A DNA stretch of 64,000 nt from Paenibacillus stellifer (GCF_000758685.1 NZ_CP009286.1:3316501-3380500), one strand, 5' to 3'; numbered from the stretch's first letter, positions 1-8,392 are shown. Translations and numbers: made by a program. Notes: generated by a model from the letters alone, not told the origin.

Positions 1-1173
1 TGTCTTTGGTGAATTGATGATAAGCGACCGGGCATCCCCTACATTAGCGTGATAGCTGAACAGCTTCACTGAGTTAAGGAAGACCTTCAGTTGCTCATCA
101 TTTCCACTAAAGCCAAAGGAGAAAATCGATCCGGCGCCTTTCGGGAAATATTTCTCCGCAAGCTCCCGATACGGATTTCCCTCCGCAGCAGGATGACTCA
201 CCCAGCTTACCTTATCGTTCTGTTCCAGATATTTTACAACTTTCAAAGTGTTCGCAATTTGCTTGTCGACCCGTTCAGTAAGAGTCACCAATCCTTGAAT
301 CAGCAGAAAAGCGTCAAACGGGCTCAGTGCCGCCCCGAAATAGGCCAGGTAGCTAAGCCGGATTCTAGATGTGAACGGTGCGTCAGGGAAGACTTCCAAA
401 GTGCTGCGCTCACGCCCGGTGGCCTGATCCCGCAGTAGAAACTGCGGTTCTTCAAAATGAGGGAATTTGCCGTTTGCCCAGTTGAACTTGCCGTTCTCCA
501 CAATTACTCCGCCGATTGTCGTGCCATGCCCGCCGATCGCCTTGGTCGCCGAGTAAATGATAATATCAGCACCATGGGAGAACGAATCGAACAGGTATGG
601 CGTACCGAACGTATTATCAATAACCAGAGGAAGTCCGTTGTCATGCGCAATTTCAGCAATGGCTTCTACATCCAGGATCGTCGCATTAGGGTTGCTGATG
701 CTCTCGATCAGTATCGCTTTTGTGTCCGGTCCGATCGCCTGCCGGAAAGATTGAGGATCATCCGAATTCTCTACAAACTCCACTTTGACACCGAACTTCG
801 GGAACAGATGCTTGATTGCGTCAAAGGTTCCGCCGTAAAGTCTCGGTGTCGTCAGAATCGTTCCGCCCCCTTCCGCTAGGTTCAGCAGCGTGTATCCCAC
901 CGCAGCCATGCCGGATGCGACTGCGACCGCTCCCGTGCCCTTGTCCAAAGCCGTCAATCGTTGTTCCAGCACCGCTACGGTTGGGTTGCCAATCCGGGTG
1001 TACAGATAGCCGGCTTCCTCCATCCCGAACAGCTTCTCTGCCCGCTCGACGCTGCCAAGATCATAGGATGCCGTCTGATAGATCGGCACCGATACCGCAT
1101 ATTGATGCTCACTGGAATCGTAACCTGCTCTAACCTTCAAAGTGTCAAAGCCCAAAGGCTGATGTTCCGTCAT
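1..1173 (-). CDS. metY: O-acetylhomoserine sulfhydrylase, C-terminus cut by window edge
   Basis: PLP enzyme of the Cys/Met metabolism family that makes homocysteine from O-acetylhomoserine and sulfide in the cytoplasm. The frame starts with MTEHQPLGFDTLKVRAGYDS and stays open to base 1, giving 391 codons; family members have about 430. Visible family features are TRIGNPT (residues 59-65), VIDNTFG (184-190) with the PLP-contacting Asp186, and the Schiff-base lysine K211 in SATKAIGGHG. The start is ATG at 1173, preceded by GGGGAATTGAA. The NifX-like gene ends 26 bp upstream on the same strand, so the two are probably cotranscribed. O-succinylhomoserine or cystathionine gamma-synthase activity is less likely, because the N-terminal pattern is that of MetY. 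Confidence 0.9.
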   Translation of the reverse strand, partial: MTEHQPLGFDTLKVRAGYDSSEHQYAVSVPIYQTASYDLGSVERAEKLFGMEEAGYLYTRIGNPTVAVLEQRLTALDKGTGAVAVASGMAAVGYTLLNLAEGGGTILTTPRLYGGTFDAIKHLFPKFGVKVEFVENSDDPQSFRQAIGPDTKAILIESISNPNATILDVEAIAEIAHDNGLPLVIDNTFGTPYLFDSFSHGADIIIYSATKAIGGHGTTIGGVIVENGKFNWANGKFPHFEEPQFLLRDQATGRERSTLEVFPDAPFTSRIRLSYLAYFGAALSPFDAFLLIQGLVTLTERVDKQIANTLKVVKYLEQNDKVSWVSHPAAEGNPYRELAEKYFPKGAGSIFSFGFSGNDEQLKVFLNSVKLFSYHANVGDARSLIINSPKT

Positions 1174-1199
1174 TTCAATTCCCCACTTCCCTGATTAAA

Positions 1200-1556
1200 T
1201 TATTCTCTTGCCAGAATCGAACCCCTATTGGACTGAAGAAACCGAGTCAATCGATTCAGCGCCTTGTCTATAGGGGCCTCTACAGCCAGCGCCGTAACGC
1301 CGAATTGGCTCAATGCACCGATCGCTCCCCGCCCGATTTGTGCCGCAAGCACGCAGCCGCAATCGGACAATTCCTCCGCCATTGTCCGCAGCCTGTTAGG
1401 CTCATGTCCCTCTTGAGTTCTATCAGGCACAACCACTCTGCTCTCAATGAACGCATATTCTCCTGCATCTGAGATCTCATAGATCAGGAATCGGCTGCAT
1501 CGGCCGAAATGCTCATCCACGGTATAACCGTCGGAGCTGCCAACCGCCACTTTCAC
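1200..1556 (-). CDS. NifX/NifB-type dinitrogenase iron-molybdenum cofactor domain protein
   Basis: Small protein of about 118 residues consisting of one NifX/NafY-type domain (dinitrogenase Fe-Mo cofactor biosynthesis family). The domain shows at VKVAVGSSDGYTVDEHFGRC, where the HFGR turn is typical, and at a central DCGCVLAAQIGRGA segment with two cysteines that could bind a metal cluster. I chose GTG at 1556 because AAGGGGGAG (1566-1574) sits 9 nt upstream. An ATG at 1661 would add 35 residues unlike the family and would run into the hairpin at 1665-1689. No nif genes are visible, so nitrogenase maturation is not implied; such stand-alone domains also occur in non-fixers. It is followed 26 bp later by metY. 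Confidence 0.75.
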   Translation of the reverse strand: MKVAVGSSDGYTVDEHFGRCSRFLIYEISDAGEYAFIESRVVVPDRTQEGHEPNRLRTMAEELSDCGCVLAAQIGRGAIGALSQFGVTALAVEAPIDKALNRLTRFLQSNRGSILARE

Positions 1557-1651
1557 CTGTATGTTCTCCCCCTTCCGGCTTTCTGCTGCCTTGTCATGTT
1601 CAGCAATTCTCAAATGACCGTTTGTCTTTGTGTATGGGCCCCCTTCACCGT

Positions 1652-1690
1652 TAAAAAACAAAAGAGGCCCCTGTATAAATCAGGGGCCTC
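1652..1690 (-). terminator. Intrinsic terminator upstream of the NifX-like gene
   Basis: On the minus strand AGGCCCCTG pairs perfectly with CAGGGGCCT across a 7-nt loop and is followed by CTTTTGTTTTTT. It separates the oxidoreductase operon from the NifX-like/metY pair. Confidence 0.85.
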
Positions 1691-1860
1691 CATTGATATG
1701 GTCGGCATGTGAAGTTGTTCACAACAGTTCTTATTACTATATTTCCAATTGAATTACTATGCTTTAAATATAGCGAATTCACTAAGATACTTCAATCCTT
1801 ATTCCGTGAATAAACTGTGATATTTTCAGAATAAGGGATCATTCTCACTTATATTTTGGT

Positions 1861-1899
1861 TAAAGCAAACGGCAGACCCCGTAGGGCCCGCCGCTGCCG
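1861..1899 (-). terminator. Probable terminator of the 2-oxoacid oxidoreductase operon
   Basis: CGGCAG/CTGCCG outer stem with an inner GGG/CCC helix and an asymmetric internal loop, followed by TTTGCTTTAA. It lies 19 bp after the stop codon of the oxidoreductase alpha/beta gene. Confidence 0.6.
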
Positions 1900-1917
1900 A
1901 TCTATTACACTTCGATC

Positions 1918-4221
1918 TTATAGTTCCGGATGCTCGTGCTTCGCTTTCAGGCGGCTCCAGCGGCGCTCGACTTCTTCTTTGAAGCTGTTCAGCGCGGGCT
2001 CGTTCTCTTCCTTCAGCAGGTGGCGGGTCTTGCCCATTCCTTTGAGCCATTCCGTTACATCAACCCGTTTCTCCTTCTCTTCCGGGTTATACGTAATCGT
2101 GGTGACTCCCTGTTCCACTTCATACAGAGGGAAGAAGCAGGAGTCCACAGCCAGGGATACGAGCTTCGTACCCAGATGATCGTCTGTCATCCAGTTCAGC
2201 GGGCAAGCCGACAGGATTTTGCCGTAAGCCAGACCTTCGTTCTGGGCATACCACTGAGCCTTGGCGGCTTTCTTCACCAGATCCTGCGGGAAGGCTTCGC
2301 AGCCCGTAAAGACGTAAGGAACATTCGTTGCCGCCATAATCTGCGGCGTATCCTTATGCTGCGTTACTTTACCCTTCTGAGTCTTGCCGATGCTCGAAGT
2401 GGACGTACGATGTCCAATCGGCGTCGAATACGACTGCTGGGCACCAGTGTTCATGTAGCCCTCATTGTCATATTCCACGATGATCATCTTATGTCCGCGA
2501 AGCGCGGCGCCGATTGCCGGTCCCATACCGATATCCATACCACCGTCGCCGGTTACCATGACGAATGTGAAATCATCTTTCAGACCGAGTTCGTCCAGCT
2601 CGCCGCGGCGCTTGCGTTCCCAGAACATTTCGACGACACCGGACATCGTTGCCGCCCCGTTCTGGAAGAGGTTGTGGATGAACGTCGATTTATGGGAAGA
2701 ATACGGATAGCCCGTTGTTGTTACGTATGCGCAGCCCGTATGGTACAGAGCCACAACATCACCTTCAATACCTTTAAAGAACAGTTCCAGACCCGAGAAG
2801 ATGCCGCATCCAGGACAAGTTCCATGGCCCGGAGACAGGCGCTTCGGCTTCACGGTCAGACTGCGCAGCGGCGGAACTTTGACCTTCAGCTTGCCGGTTT
2901 CTTCATCCTTGTCAACCGTAATGAGTCCTGTCTTCAGCGACTCGAAGTTCAGCGGCTTAATCACCCGTTTCGGTGCGCTTTCCGGAGTTCCCGGATTGTG
3001 ACCGTAGTAGTCGAACGGAACCTTAACTTCGCCCGTCTCTGCCGCTTCGATCGCCAGCTGGAACAGGTTATGGCCGTCTTCGGAGAAGAAGTCCTTGCCG
3101 CCTACGCCGTAGATCCGGCTGATGACCTTGGTTGTTGTATTGCCGTAAGTGAACAGAGCTGCTTTGATTTCGTTAACCATATTGCCGCCATGAGCGCCGA
3201 ACGAATCAGCACGATCGCCTACGGTAACCGCCTTGACGTTCTTCAAGGCTTCGGCAATCTGCTTCTGCGGGAACGGACGGATAATATTCGGAGACAACGC
3301 GCCGGCCTTCACTCCCTGATTGCGAAGCTGGTCGACGACGTCCTTGATGATTTCCGATGCAGAGTTCAGCAGGAATACCGCAACTTCGGCATCTTCCATC
3401 CGGTATTGCTCCAGAATCGGATAGTGCCGCCCAGTCAGCTCGGCATATTCCTTGGCGATTTCTTCAAATACATCGCCGGCATTGTACATAGCTACCGACT
3501 GCTGGTATTTGTTGTTGATGTAATCCGGTTCGTTCATGTAAGGACCAACGGAAATCGGATTCTCGCGGTCGAGCGTATCGTCGTAGCCCTTTGGCTGCGG
3601 TCCGATGAAGCTCTGCACATCTTCACGCTTCGCGATAGCCTGTACACGGCGTTTCTGGTGAGAGGTGAAATAGCCGTCCATCGCTACAAGCACAGGCAGA
3701 CGCACCTTGGCATGCTCGGCAAGCTTGATTGCCATAATGTTCATATCGTATACGGACTGGGGATCACGGCACATCAGGATCGGCCAGCCTGTGTTCAGGG
3801 CAAAGTATAAGTCCGAATGGTCGCCGTGAATGTTCAGCGGACCGGAAATGGAGCGGCAGATCAGGTTCATGACCATCGGCATCCGTGTGCCGGACTGTAC
3901 CGGAAGCTGCTCCAGCATGTACAGGTAACCCTGCGCGCTGGTAGCGTTGAATACGCGGCCGCCGGCTGTCGAAGCGCCGTAGCAGATGCCCGCGGAGCTG
4001 TGCTCGCCGTCGGAAGGAACCAGCATGATATCATGCTGTCCGCTGGCTTTCATCGTATCAAGGAACTGCGCAACCTCCGTGGACGGGGAAATCGGGAAGT
4101 ACCCCATGACGTGATAATTGATCTGGTGAGCGGCATAAGCCGCCATTTCGTTGCCGGATTCATATAAAAATTTCTGCTCCACTTTGGCGGAGCCGACTTC
4201 TTTTTCATAATCGATTGCCAT
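1918..4221 (-). CDS. 2-oxoacid:ferredoxin oxidoreductase, fused alpha and beta subunits
   Basis: TPP- and Fe-S-dependent enzyme that interconverts a 2-oxoacid plus CoA with acyl-CoA, CO2 and reduced ferredoxin. The 767 residues hold two usual subunits in one chain. Residues 1 to about 410 are the alpha (PorA/KorA) part, with GYFPISPSTE near the start. Residues about 455-767 are the beta part, with CPGC at 469-472, C497, and the TPP-binding GDG (558-560) running to DNEGYMNTG. The layout is nearer the pyruvate type (PorA then PorB) than the KorAB type, but substrate cannot be settled by eye. The gamma/delta gene ends 25 bp upstream, and the ribosome site GAAAGGTGG precedes ATG 4221. Confidence 0.88.
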   Translation of the reverse strand: MAIDYEKEVGSAKVEQKFLYESGNEMAAYAAHQINYHVMGYFPISPSTEVAQFLDTMKASGQHDIMLVPSDGEHSSAGICYGASTAGGRVFNATSAQGYLYMLEQLPVQSGTRMPMVMNLICRSISGPLNIHGDHSDLYFALNTGWPILMCRDPQSVYDMNIMAIKLAEHAKVRLPVLVAMDGYFTSHQKRRVQAIAKREDVQSFIGPQPKGYDDTLDRENPISVGPYMNEPDYINNKYQQSVAMYNAGDVFEEIAKEYAELTGRHYPILEQYRMEDAEVAVFLLNSASEIIKDVVDQLRNQGVKAGALSPNIIRPFPQKQIAEALKNVKAVTVGDRADSFGAHGGNMVNEIKAALFTYGNTTTKVISRIYGVGGKDFFSEDGHNLFQLAIEAAETGEVKVPFDYYGHNPGTPESAPKRVIKPLNFESLKTGLITVDKDEETGKLKVKVPPLRSLTVKPKRLSPGHGTCPGCGIFSGLELFFKGIEGDVVALYHTGCAYVTTTGYPYSSHKSTFIHNLFQNGAATMSGVVEMFWERKRRGELDELGLKDDFTFVMVTGDGGMDIGMGPAIGAALRGHKMIIVEYDNEGYMNTGAQQSYSTPIGHRTSTSSIGKTQKGKVTQHKDTPQIMAATNVPYVFTGCEAFPQDLVKKAAKAQWYAQNEGLAYGKILSACPLNWMTDDHLGTKLVSLAVDSCFFPLYEVEQGVTTITYNPEEKEKRVDVTEWLKGMGKTRHLLKEENEPALNSFKEEVERRWSRLKAKHEHPEL

Positions 4222-4246
4222 TTCTCTTCCACCTTTCTCTCGAAAT

Positions 4247-5263
4247 TCAGATCTGTTCGACTAGATCGAAGGTATGACGGACCGTATTGGCTTCAGCGAA
4301 GCCTTCTTTCTCACGGACACGGGAGAGCGCCGAGGTCGGGCAGGCTTCCACGCATTTCAGGCAGCCCTTGCAGTATTGATAATCGATCCCTTTCAGGAAC
4401 ATCATCGTTCTGCCCTTCTTGTTGACAGTCTCTTCCCATACGAAGCACATGTCCGGACATACGGTATCGCACTCTGCGCAATTAATGCAGGATTCATTAT
4501 CATATTTCGGAATAAGTCCCGAACGGGATATGCTGAGATCTTTCAGGAAGCTCGTGCCCGGATTGACGATAGTTCCGCCGATCGGCTGAGTCTCGTAGCC
4601 TAGCGGAGAAGTGTCGGAACGGACGAACTCCGGCAAGCTTTCGCCTTCCGGAAGCTCGAAGGTCTGGAATTTCACTTCGTTATAGCCTCTGTCGAACGTC
4701 GTGATGGCCGATTGCACCGCTTGCGGATATTTCTTGCCGAGCGATTTCTCGATAACGGCCTTCATTGTGTCGGGATCAAGGAATGGGCAGAGACGGAACA
4801 GTCCGCCCAGCATGGCCATATTAACGCGGTTCTTCTCTTCCAGCGCGATGATCGTGGCGTCAACCACGGCGATCGTGCCGGCTGTAACACCCAGCAGCTC
4901 CTTCAGTTCCTCGGGTGATTTGGAGGAATTCACGAGCACGGTACTGTCTGCCTGGATGCCGCTCGTTACGTTGACGATCTTGCCCAGCGATTCATGGAAG
5001 ACGCCGACGACATGCGGTCGTTCAACCGGCGAGGTGTCGCGAATCGGAGTGTTCAAGTCGCAGAAGCGGATGTGAGCCTTAACCGGAGAGCCTTTCTTCT
5101 CCGAGCCGTAGGACGAGAAGCTGACGCCGTTCAAGTTAGCGCCTACGACTCCGGCTTCAGCCAGCATCTTGCCGGCAAGGTTCGCACCGAGACCTCCTAT
5201 GGATTCAAGACGGATCTCGAAGAACCCGAGTTCATTCACTTTCGGTAATTGTACCACCGACAT
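4247..5263 (-). CDS. 2-oxoacid:ferredoxin oxidoreductase, fused gamma and delta subunits
   Basis: 338-residue partner of the downstream alpha/beta protein. Residues about 12-200 are the gamma (PorG/KorC) domain, beginning with the glycine-rich IRLESIGGLGANLAGKMLAE. Residues about 245-325 form a delta-type ferredoxin domain with two [4Fe-4S] motifs: CINCAECDTVC (C259-C269) with C273, and CKGCLKCVEAC (C298-C308). Together the two genes encode a complete four-domain enzyme in only two proteins. The start ATG 5263 follows AAAGGGG. Transcription may begin at a promoter just upstream or at a distal one bearing CRP/FNR-like sites (see 5499-5561), which would suit an oxygen-sensitive enzyme. Confidence 0.88.
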   Translation of the reverse strand: MSVVQLPKVNELGFFEIRLESIGGLGANLAGKMLAEAGVVGANLNGVSFSSYGSEKKGSPVKAHIRFCDLNTPIRDTSPVERPHVVGVFHESLGKIVNVTSGIQADSTVLVNSSKSPEELKELLGVTAGTIAVVDATIIALEEKNRVNMAMLGGLFRLCPFLDPDTMKAVIEKSLGKKYPQAVQSAITTFDRGYNEVKFQTFELPEGESLPEFVRSDTSPLGYETQPIGGTIVNPGTSFLKDLSISRSGLIPKYDNESCINCAECDTVCPDMCFVWEETVNKKGRTMMFLKGIDYQYCKGCLKCVEACPTSALSRVREKEGFAEANTVRHTFDLVEQI

Positions 5264-5286
5264 AACCCCTTTCTTCTGTGTCAGCT

Positions 5287-5314
5287 AGAATAACATCCTG
5301 ATTGACTTTTTCAA
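5287..5314 (-). promoter_or_regulatory. Candidate proximal sigma-A promoter of the oxidoreductase operon
   Basis: Minus strand TTGAAA (5309-5314), 16 bp spacer, TATTCT (5287-5292). The expected start point is near 5280, giving a leader of about 17 nt. Confidence 0.45.
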
Positions 5315-5498
5315 AATTGTACCCTGATACCCGCCGCGGACGAAGTGATAAATCTTGCACAACGCGTCCAAACAACAATCAATAAAACTGATGGACAGGC
5401 CATATTTCACTTATATGCGGAAGGATGGTGTAACAGAAAGAGGAAGAAAGCTTCCACCAAAACCGATAAGTATGTCTAAAATGTGTCTTCCGCTGCAC

Positions 5499-5561
5499 TG
5501 TGACATTTGTTACCTCTAATCTAACTAAAAAAATAAAATTTAAGATGTTAAATTTGTCACA
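5499..5561 (-). promoter_or_regulatory. Two CRP/FNR/Rex-like operator sites and a distal promoter
   Basis: On the minus strand the upstream site reads TGTGA-CAAATT-TAACA (5546-5561), 9 of 10 positions of TGTGA-N6-TCACA. A second site reads TGTGA-CATTTG-TTACC on the plus strand at 5499-5514 (8 of 10). A weak -10 TAGATT (5518-5523) would place the start near 5511, with the better site centred about 42 bp upstream, the classic activator position. The second site would overlap the start point. The remainder of the 510-bp gap (5264-5773) is AT-rich, with no gene seen. Confidence 0.5.
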
Positions 5562-5632
5562 TTGAAGATGACCAAAATCACATTATATGAAAGAAAAAAA
5601 TCAAAACCCGGACTGTATGGCAAAAATAAGCA

Positions 5633-5668
5633 CAAAAAAGCCTCTTCTTCCTCCTAAAGTAGAGGCTT
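5633..5668 (-). terminator. Intrinsic terminator after pncB
   Basis: Minus-strand stem AAGCCTCT/AGAGGCTT followed by TTTTTGTG, about 105 bp downstream of the pncB stop codon. Confidence 0.75.
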
Positions 5669-5773
5669 GGAGAGGCTAAAATGAAAGCACAGATTTCTCT
5701 GCCGGAAAAATAATGTAACGATCATTGATTTTCACAAAAAAATCAAAAAATTTGCGGCGTGTAATGCCCCTGG

Positions 5774-7225
5774 CTAATCCCTGTCGGCCTGCAAATGATC
5801 CTTGATCAGCTCCTGCTTGCGGTTCCAGACTGTTTCGCTCAAGTTCACGCGGTACACCTCGGGGTTCAGCTTGCGCAAATATTCCGGCCAGAACAAATCG
5901 AGCTGCTCCCGGTGATACGAGCGGATCTCCTCTAGGCTCGGCAGTTGATAGACGCGCAAGCCGTTCTGATAGACAGGTTCCAGCATAGGCAGCGCCGTGT
6001 AAGCCTCAACCGTCTTCTGCAGGTAGGGATGCAGCGGGTTAAACAGCTTCACCGGCTGACCATCACGCGGGCTGGGCTCTCCGGGATAGCTGATGTAATC
6101 CGCCAGCGCTTTGCCTTTTGGACCGATGATGCGGAAGACGTCTTTCTGACCGGGAGTCGTGACTTTCTCCGGGTTGGAGGAAATCTTGATCGTCGGAATC
6201 ATCTTCCCGTTCTCCGCTTCGATTTCGACCAGCTTGTATACCCCTCCCAGGGCAGGCTGGTCCGAGGCTGTAATCAACTGGGTGCCGACGCCCCAGGAAT
6301 CGATTCGGGCCCCCTGAAGCTTCAAGTTCGAGATGGTGTTCTCGTCAAGATCATTGCTGGCAACGATTTTGACGTATGGAAGACCGGCTTCGTCCAGCAT
6401 TTTGCGCGCTTGAATCGACAGATAAGCGAGGTCTCCGCTGTCGAGCCGTATCGCGTTCATGCGCTTGCCTATGGCCTCCAGCTTCTTCGCTGTTGCAATG
6501 GCTTGGGGAACGCCGCTTCTGAGCGTATCGAATGTGTCAACCAGCAGTGTTACGCCTTCAGGCATCACCTTGGCGTAGATATCGAACGCCTCCTGCTCGC
6601 TGCCGAAGCTCTGCACCCAGGAATGGGCATGCGTTCCCTTCGCCGGGATGCCAAACATCCGGCCAGCCAGAAGGTTCGAGGTCGCGTCAAATCCAGCGAG
6701 ATACGCCGCCCGCGTCCCCCAGATCGCCGCATCCGCCTCCTGCGCTCTGCGCGTGCCGAATTCCATTAGAATATCGTTTCCGGCCACCTGCTTGATCCGG
6801 GCCGCCTTCGTCGCGATCAGCGTCTGGTAATTCATGAAGTTAAGGATGGCCGTCTCTACGAGCTGAGCCTCCATTATCGATCCCTCGACGCGTATTAGCG
6901 GTTCCTCCGGAAAGACAAGGGCTCCTTCTTTCATCGAATGGATGCTGCCCTGAAAATGAAACTGCAGCAGCTCTTCCAGAAACGCCGGGTCGTAGTTCTC
7001 CTCCTGTTCCGAGAGGTATCTTACATCCTCCTCCGTGAACCGGAGGCCGTCGATATAATTGACGATCCGCTCCAGACCGGCGAACACGGCGAATCCGTTC
7101 CCGAACGGCAGCTTGCGGAAATAGGCTTCAAACACCGCTCGCCGCTTGTGCGAACCGTTCACCCAATGGGCGTACATCATGTTGATCTGGTATTTATCCG
7201 TATGCAGAGCAAGCTCTCTGTTCAA
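5774..7225 (-). CDS. pncB: Nicotinate phosphoribosyltransferase
   Basis: Converts nicotinate, PRPP and ATP to nicotinate mononucleotide, the entry step of NAD salvage. The sequence is full length (about 483 residues) and strongly family-like: ALHTDKYQINMMYAHW at the N-terminus, EFGTRRAQ, the active-site histidine region KGTHAHSW, and VDTFDTLRSGVP. Start choice: the first ATG (7234) lies inside the Shine-Dalgarno sequence itself (CAGGAG directly touching ATG), so initiation there is unlikely. TTG at 7225, nine bases after GGAG, fits better. A terminator separates it from the upstream Nudix gene, yet the pairing with an NrtR-like regulator suggests shared control of NAD synthesis. Confidence 0.93.
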   Translation of the reverse strand: MNRELALHTDKYQINMMYAHWVNGSHKRRAVFEAYFRKLPFGNGFAVFAGLERIVNYIDGLRFTEEDVRYLSEQEENYDPAFLEELLQFHFQGSIHSMKEGALVFPEEPLIRVEGSIMEAQLVETAILNFMNYQTLIATKAARIKQVAGNDILMEFGTRRAQEADAAIWGTRAAYLAGFDATSNLLAGRMFGIPAKGTHAHSWVQSFGSEQEAFDIYAKVMPEGVTLLVDTFDTLRSGVPQAIATAKKLEAIGKRMNAIRLDSGDLAYLSIQARKMLDEAGLPYVKIVASNDLDENTISNLKLQGARIDSWGVGTQLITASDQPALGGVYKLVEIEAENGKMIPTIKISSNPEKVTTPGQKDVFRIIGPKGKALADYISYPGEPSPRDGQPVKLFNPLHPYLQKTVEAYTALPMLEPVYQNGLRVYQLPSLEEIRSYHREQLDLFWPEYLRKLNPEVYRVNLSETVWNRKQELIKDHLQADRD

Positions 7226-7274
7226 CTGATTCATCTCCTGTCATCAAACGCCGTTCCTTATCTTATAAAAGGCG

Positions 7275-7298
7275 GAAAAAGCGGCTCGCCGCCGCTTC
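7275..7298 (-). terminator. Terminator between the Nudix gene and pncB
   Basis: Minus strand AAGCGGC-GGCGA-GCCGCTT followed by TTTCCGCC. It sits about 85 bp after the Nudix stop and 50 bp before pncB, so it may attenuate read-through. Confidence 0.6.
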
Positions 7299-7386
7299 TC
7301 TTCCAGTACTCTATGAAATGGTTGCCGAATGCAAGGGAGTTACCCCGTACTTCCGGCTGCATGCTGTAGTATGGCCTTATTTGCCA

Positions 7387-8160
7387 TTACGTATAAATCG
7401 ACAGCAGTGGCTGATGGTCCGTGAACATGTACAGCTGTGCCGGCCGCTGCGAATATTGGTTCGAGCTAAGAGGGTTGCCCTCGCTGTCCCGTACTTCCTG
7501 AAGAATGCCCTGGCGGCTTCTTGTCGAGGTGATTTTGCGGATAAAGTTCGGCTCCTTGAATTCGGGGACCACCGTCTGAATCACTTGATACAGCTCGCTG
7601 AGCGTAAAATGAGGAGGCAAAAACTGCTTCGCGATCGTCGTCTGAAGCATCTGCTGCTGAATCCGCAAGTAAGCGTCGGTAATAATGTCGTGATGGTCAA
7701 AGGCCAGATCCAGCTCCTCAAGCGCCTCTCTCAAGGTGAACAGTCCCACCTCTCCTGCGTCGTCCGAGGCCTGGCGCTGCTCCAGCATCCACTCTTCCAC
7801 AAGCGCAAAGAACGCATGGCTGATAATCCAGCCGCGAGGGTCTCTGCCCGGGGTGCTGTAGACGCCAAGATACTCCAAATGTCCACCGTCCACACCGGTC
7901 TCTTCCTTCAGTTCGCGCTTCGCCGCATCGTAGATCGATTCATTCTCCTGGCAAAAGCCGCCCGGAAGCGCCCATTTACCTTCACACGGCCATTTCTTCC
8001 GCCGGACCAGCATAACCTTGAGCTCGCGCAGGGGCAGTGTCTTGGTGACGGTCTTTCGCTCTCTCTTCGTCAAGGTAAACATAACAATATCCGCCGGGAC
8101 CCCGTCCGGTGTCCGGTATTTTTTGGGATTATAGCTTTGTTCTCCGTTCTGGCTCACCAT
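7387..8160 (-). CDS. Nudix hydrolase with C-terminal winged helix, NrtR-like
   Basis: 257 residues in two domains. Residues about 20-165 are a Nudix fold with an intact Nudix box: GGFCQENE, seven residues, then REL-KEETGV. Residues about 180-257 resemble the winged-helix domain of the NAD-related regulator NrtR (HFTLSELYQVIQ, then PNFIRKI and GILQEV). In NrtR proteins the Nudix part binds ADP-ribose and the helix domain binds DNA; some members keep hydrolase activity, and the complete box here allows it. Location next to pncB supports a role in NAD homeostasis. A plain ADP-ribose pyrophosphatase of the same architecture remains possible. Start ATG 8160 follows AAAGGATGATTT. Confidence 0.75.
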   Translation of the reverse strand: MVSQNGEQSYNPKKYRTPDGVPADIVMFTLTKRERKTVTKTLPLRELKVMLVRRKKWPCEGKWALPGGFCQENESIYDAAKRELKEETGVDGGHLEYLGVYSTPGRDPRGWIISHAFFALVEEWMLEQRQASDDAGEVGLFTLREALEELDLAFDHHDIITDAYLRIQQQMLQTTIAKQFLPPHFTLSELYQVIQTVVPEFKEPNFIRKITSTRSRQGILQEVRDSEGNPLSSNQYSQRPAQLYMFTDHQPLLSIYT

Positions 8161-8183
8161 AAATCATCCTTTACCGCTGCTGA

Positions 8184-8212
8184 ATTATATTCGTATCCTT
8201 AAATGTTACCAA
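8184..8212 (-). promoter_or_regulatory. Promoter of the Nudix gene with an imperfect palindrome in the spacer
   Basis: Minus strand TTGGTA (8207-8212), 17 bp, TATAAT (8184-8189). The sequence GTAACATTTAAGGATAC (8193-8209) pairs at six of eight palindrome positions and spans the spacer, a plausible operator for autoregulation. Confidence 0.6.
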
Positions 8213-8307
8213 ATCTAAACTTCCAAAAGCAATAACCTTCTGCCAGACTAAAGGAACCCTTCTCTCAAAAGCCGGAATTTTGCATCCCATTGACAACGCC
8301 TTCTTTC

Positions 8308-8344
8308 AAAAAAGACCCTGCGGCTTGGCACAAGCGCAGGGTCT
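8308..8344 (-). terminator. Terminator of miaB-ricA
   Basis: Minus strand AGACCCTGCG.../...CGCAGGGTCT with a short mismatched apex, then TTTTTTG. It is about 50 bp after ricA. Confidence 0.85.
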
Positions 8345-8392
8345 GTTGCCGGATGGATAGGCTCGCAAGCGTCCGGCTTGAGCATCCTTCTG

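Noticed and set aside
1930..3810. Long plus-strand open frame (626 codons) opposite the oxidoreductase gene
   Set aside because: It is a mirror of the high-confidence minus-strand gene; composition is arginine- and histidine-rich without family features, and no ribosome site fits.
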